From assembly GCA_002382085.1 (NCBI GenBank), contig DFZK01000007.1, positions 156,006-220,005 of the forward strand: a stretch of DNA of 64,000 nt, in the 5' to 3' direction. The stretch comes from Sulfurospirillum sp. UBA4058. GTDB lineage: Bacteria; Campylobacterota; Campylobacteria; Campylobacterales; Sulfurospirillaceae. Numbering within the stretch: the stretch's first letter is position 1; each line of letters starts with the position of its first letter. This document shows, piece after piece, positions 61,933 to 64,000 of the stretch. A model generated the notes under the pieces. The model made no database searches, was not told where the DNA came from, and worked only from the letters and a program-made list of their open reading frames with translations. Both the position numbers and the translations under genes were made by a program.

Positions 61933-62216
61933 AGTATATCTGTCGGGAATTTGAAAAAGTCAAAGACTATTTACATCGTCCGACGCCCCAAAAAGAGCTG
62001 ATGATCGACAACCTTTTCGCCAATTTTATGCACTGTTTTTCGGAGTATCCGTTTGAAAAAAAGCGTTACCCCAAAGAGTTTTTAGAAGCGGCGAATCTCT
62101 ACAATGCAGGCGACGTCGTGGTGCATAAGCGTTTTTCGGACGTCGGGATGCGCTACTTGTTGTTGAGCGATTTTTACGATTACGTCAAGATTACGCATCT
62201 TGATCGCAAGGTTTAA
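61917..62216 (+). CDS. unknown protein (99 aa) coupled to the ArsC-like gene
   Basis: A 99-aa soluble protein rich in aromatic and charged residues (YICREFEKVKDYLHRP, NLFANFMHCFSEYPF). The start lies 16 nt inside the ArsC-like gene, implying coupled translation, and the stop overlaps the convergent AEC gene by 4 nt. No family recognised; no membrane helix or signal. Confidence 0.72.
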   Translation: MQQCLEYICREFEKVKDYLHRPTPQKELMIDNLFANFMHCFSEYPFEKKRYPKEFLEAANLYNAGDVVVHKRFSDVGMRYLLLSDFYDYVKITHLDRKV

Positions 62217-63139
62217 GCAAAGGTGCCCAGTGAAAAAGCAGAGAGTGCAAAAGCGGCGAGCATTAGAAACGGGATAAACGCAAGCGACGTAAAAAAGATG
62301 AGGCTTGCAACGTCTAACGCACGGCAATCGTACAATGCGGCAAGATTTACGTTGACGACGGCAAGCGGAACGATAAGTTCCAAAAAAAGCACCGAAGCGA
62401 CGAACGGCGTGATCGGCAAAATGAAAAAGAGAAACCAGACCGTCAAAACGGGCATCAAAACAAATTTAAGCAGATGCACGTGCCATAAAAGCTTGAGGTT
62501 GAGCTCTTTGAGTTTGACGTTGTAAAGGTACATGCCGAAAATCATCAACTGAATGACGATCATGCTGTACGCACCCATTTCCAGCGACTGAAACAAAACG
62601 GGATGAATGCGAATGCCCGAAAAATTTAGCGCAAGAGCAAGCATCGCAGCCCAAATAATCGGCAATTTAAAGATATTGACGAATGCTTGTCGTAGGCTCG
62701 AACTTCCCGCCGAATAGAAAAAAACACCCAGCGTGTAGGTCATGAGGGTATTGGTGACGCTGATCATACTGGTGTAAATGATGGACTCTTCCCCTAAAAG
62801 CGCGATACCCAAAGGAATGCCGAGATTTCCCGTATTGTTCAAAGCCGCGGCAATCGTCATAATCGAACGCTCTTTTTGATCGCTGAAAAAAAGCCGAGCA
62901 ACGAAAAAACCGAGCGCAATCGTAAGAAATGAAAACAAAAGATAGTACGCCGGAACTTTGAGCAATTCTAAACTGATAGGTTTGCTCGAAAGCCCCCAAA
63001 ATGAGAACATCGGATGCAGAAAATAGACCGAAAGTATGACCATACCGCGCTCGGAGAGCTCGTCTTTGAAAATCTTTTTGGCAACGTATCCGAGCACGAT
63101 AAAGACGTAAATAGCCAAAACGGAAAGCATGATGTTCAT
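62213..63139 (-). CDS. AEC-family transporter (paralogue 2)
   Basis: A 308-aa protein, same length and topology as the AEC protein at 58429-59355. Shared stretches include SFWGLSS, NTGNLGIPLGIAL, SIIYTSMI, YTLGVFFYS, LNFSG and FLELIVPLAV. About half or more of the residues match by eye. It stands alone between two plus-strand genes. Organic-anion transport is the family role; the substrate is unknown. Confidence 0.88.
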   Translation of the reverse strand: MNIMLSVLAIYVFIVLGYVAKKIFKDELSERGMVILSVYFLHPMFSFWGLSSKPISLELLKVPAYYLLFSFLTIALGFFVARLFFSDQKERSIMTIAAALNNTGNLGIPLGIALLGEESIIYTSMISVTNTLMTYTLGVFFYSAGSSSLRQAFVNIFKLPIIWAAMLALALNFSGIRIHPVLFQSLEMGAYSMIVIQLMIFGMYLYNVKLKELNLKLLWHVHLLKFVLMPVLTVWFLFFILPITPFVASVLFLELIVPLAVVNVNLAALYDCRALDVASLIFFTSLAFIPFLMLAAFALSAFSLGTFA

Positions 63140-63213
63140 AAGTCAGCTTTACATGTCAAGATGTGAAAGAGGTATTGTAACGCAATTTTGCATCTTCATT
63201 GACGCTTTCGTGC

Positions 63214-63219
63214 TACAAT
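63214..63219 (+). promoter_or_regulatory. candidate -10 box for the split-barrel protein
   Basis: TACAAT (in GTGCTACAATG) 21 nt before the ATG; the TTGACG at 63199-63204 is too close to act as its -35. Confidence 0.4.
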
Positions 63220-63240
63220 GAAACGAAAAAAAGAGAAGAA

Positions 63241-63723
63241 ATGAAAAATTTTATCACCGGCATTCAAACCGCTATCATCGGCACACTTGACGCAAAAGGA
63301 CGTCCTTTTAGCTCTTACGCTCCTTACGTATACGATCAAAACCGTTTTTACGTTTACCTTTCCGACATCGCCGCTCACGCGAAAAATCTTCAAAGAAATC
63401 CTTATGCGTCGCTTTTTTTCACGGAAGACGAAAGTAAAACGGAAAATCTTTTTGCCAGAAAACGTGTTTCATTGCAGTGCGAAAGTCTTAAAATTGCACG
63501 GGGAAGTGAGCGTTTTGAAGAAGTGCTCGATTTGTTTTCGCAAAAGTTTGACGCCAAGATGGTCGCGACGCTCAAAAACATGACGGACTTCAACCTTTAT
63601 GAGTTCAAAACAGTGTATGGCGAAGCAACCTTTGGGTTTGGGAAAGCCTACTTTGTGGGCGGTGAACATATGGACGAACTCATCCCAAGAGGCGAAAGCA
63701 ATCCGCATCGCGGAGTGAAGTGA
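63241..63723 (+). CDS. pyridoxamine-5'-phosphate oxidase-like split-barrel protein (HugZ-like)
   Basis: A 160-aa split beta-barrel: ITGIQTAIIGTLDAKGRPFSSYAP, the FYVYLSDIAAHAKNL strand, NPYASLFFTEDES, RVSLQCES and a C-terminal FGFGKAYFVGG. The pattern resembles the HugZ heme-degrading family of Helicobacter/Campylobacter, but those are about 250 aa, so this is a shorter relative that could bind FMN or heme. ATG 63241 after AGAGAAGAA. Confidence 0.8.
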   Translation: MKNFITGIQTAIIGTLDAKGRPFSSYAPYVYDQNRFYVYLSDIAAHAKNLQRNPYASLFFTEDESKTENLFARKRVSLQCESLKIARGSERFEEVLDLFSQKFDAKMVATLKNMTDFNLYEFKTVYGEATFGFGKAYFVGGEHMDELIPRGESNPHRGVK

Positions 63724-64000
63724 AACGTTTTACATGTAAAGATTTTTATACGAAATTGAGCTAGAATTTAGAGCATAAAAAATAGAGGGTTAATGGGTAA
63801 AAGTTAAAAGTTTAGCCCTCGTATAATGAAAAAAGCCAAAAAGCTATACAGTTACTCATAGAGTTTGGGATGTCAAGATGCTGGGTTTAGCCCAAAGCGG
63901 TTCTTTTATCTTAAAAGATAGAATTAGCTTGAGGGTCAGTTAGGTGATTGCACTAAAAACTTGAGTGGTAACAGAGTCGGCTTTAAGGTTAGGCTGTATT
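63724..64000. other. gene-free 277-base tail with inverted repeats
   Basis: No ORF above about a dozen codons on either strand. It holds a TTACATGTAA copy (63730-63739), a long imperfect inverted repeat GAGGGTTAA / TTTAGCCCTC (63785-63820) containing AAAAGTT twice, a plus-strand TATAAT (63822-63827), a second TTTAGCCC and a perfect hairpin TATCTT/AAGATA. The composition is lower in CG dinucleotides than the flanking genes. It could be a structured RNA or the end of a mobile element cut by the window edge. Confidence 0.5.

Noticed and set aside
63724..64000. tmRNA, RNase P RNA or tRNA in the tail
   Set aside because: None of the conserved tmRNA ends, RNase P core words or tRNA arms were recognisable.
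1..64000. CRISPR array, prophage, insertion sequence or toxin-antitoxin system
   Set aside because: No spaced direct repeats, transposase, integrase, phage structural gene or toxin-antitoxin pair was seen; gene order is housekeeping throughout.

Overview
The window is a dense, almost entirely chromosomal housekeeping segment of a Campylobacterota (epsilonproteobacterial) genome. I base this on family content and gene order as I remember them from Campylobacter jejuni and Helicobacter pylori: ileS-gatA-guaB-xseB-murC-mutS2; rplU-rpmA-obg-proB-fmt-birA-parAB-atpF'FHAGDC-exbBD-tolA-tolB-pal-cpoB-slyD-fabD-pfs-ttcA-recO; gltBD; and IMPase-accD-rlmH-dksA-membrane protein-dus. A malate:quinone oxidoreductase, a CheX-type protein and a GGDEF protein point to a free-living member, Sulfurospirillum-like by overall feel. 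The genus is inference. No search was run and all gene names rest on reading motifs.

Layout. 1-470: five tRNA genes (Lys, Asp, Val, Glu, Lys) on the minus strand behind a near-consensus sigma70 promoter. 541-1635: cinA (minus). 1767-18424: plus-strand run of ileS, a tiny membrane protein, gatA, guaB, metX, xseB, a nitrilase-like protein, a ThiF-like protein, a dapC-like aminotransferase, murC, a small membrane protein, mutS2, dapE, ridA and mqo. 18462-24589: methyltransferase, an unknown coiled protein (minus), a GNAT enzyme, a CtpA protease, a STAS/receiver/CheX fusion (minus), an unknown 147-aa protein and pyk. 24675-44858: a 20-kb unbroken plus-strand block covering ribosomal proteins, Obg, ParAB, ATP synthase, Tol-Pal, SlyD, a Fis-type regulator, fabD, mtnN and a TtcA-like protein. 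44855-45472: recO (minus). 45701-58077: gltB, gltD, a CysQ-like phosphatase, accD, rlmH, dksA, a membrane protein, dus and a GGDEF sensor. 58079-61399 (minus): a 117-aa protein, an AEC transporter, a FliO-like protein, fliN and, separately, xthA. 61507-63723: ArsC-like protein, a 99-aa unknown, a second AEC transporter (minus) and a flavin/heme-binding split-barrel protein. The last 277 bases hold no gene but several inverted repeats.

How the parts work together. DapC-like, DapE and MurC supply diaminopimelate and build the peptidoglycan stem. TolQRAB-Pal-CpoB link envelope and division to the proton-motive force next to the ATP synthase that uses it. GltBD, GatA, GuaB, MetX and ProB form an amino-acid/nucleotide set. 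FliN/FliO, CheX and the GGDEF protein belong to motility signalling.

There is no phage, IS, CRISPR or defence island. The most unusual signal is not a gene. The 10-bp palindrome TTACATGTAA occurs at least 14 times perfectly, and many more times as half-degenerate copies, both between genes and inside them, where it leaves FTCK or LHVK in the proteins. Other points worth attention are two adjacent enzymes lacking expected catalytic or zinc cysteines, a STAS-pseudoreceiver-CheX fusion, a Fis-type AAA+ regulator without a GAFTGA loop, a 14-bp perfect hairpin inside the cpoB signal-peptide codons, and two gapless AEC paralogues.
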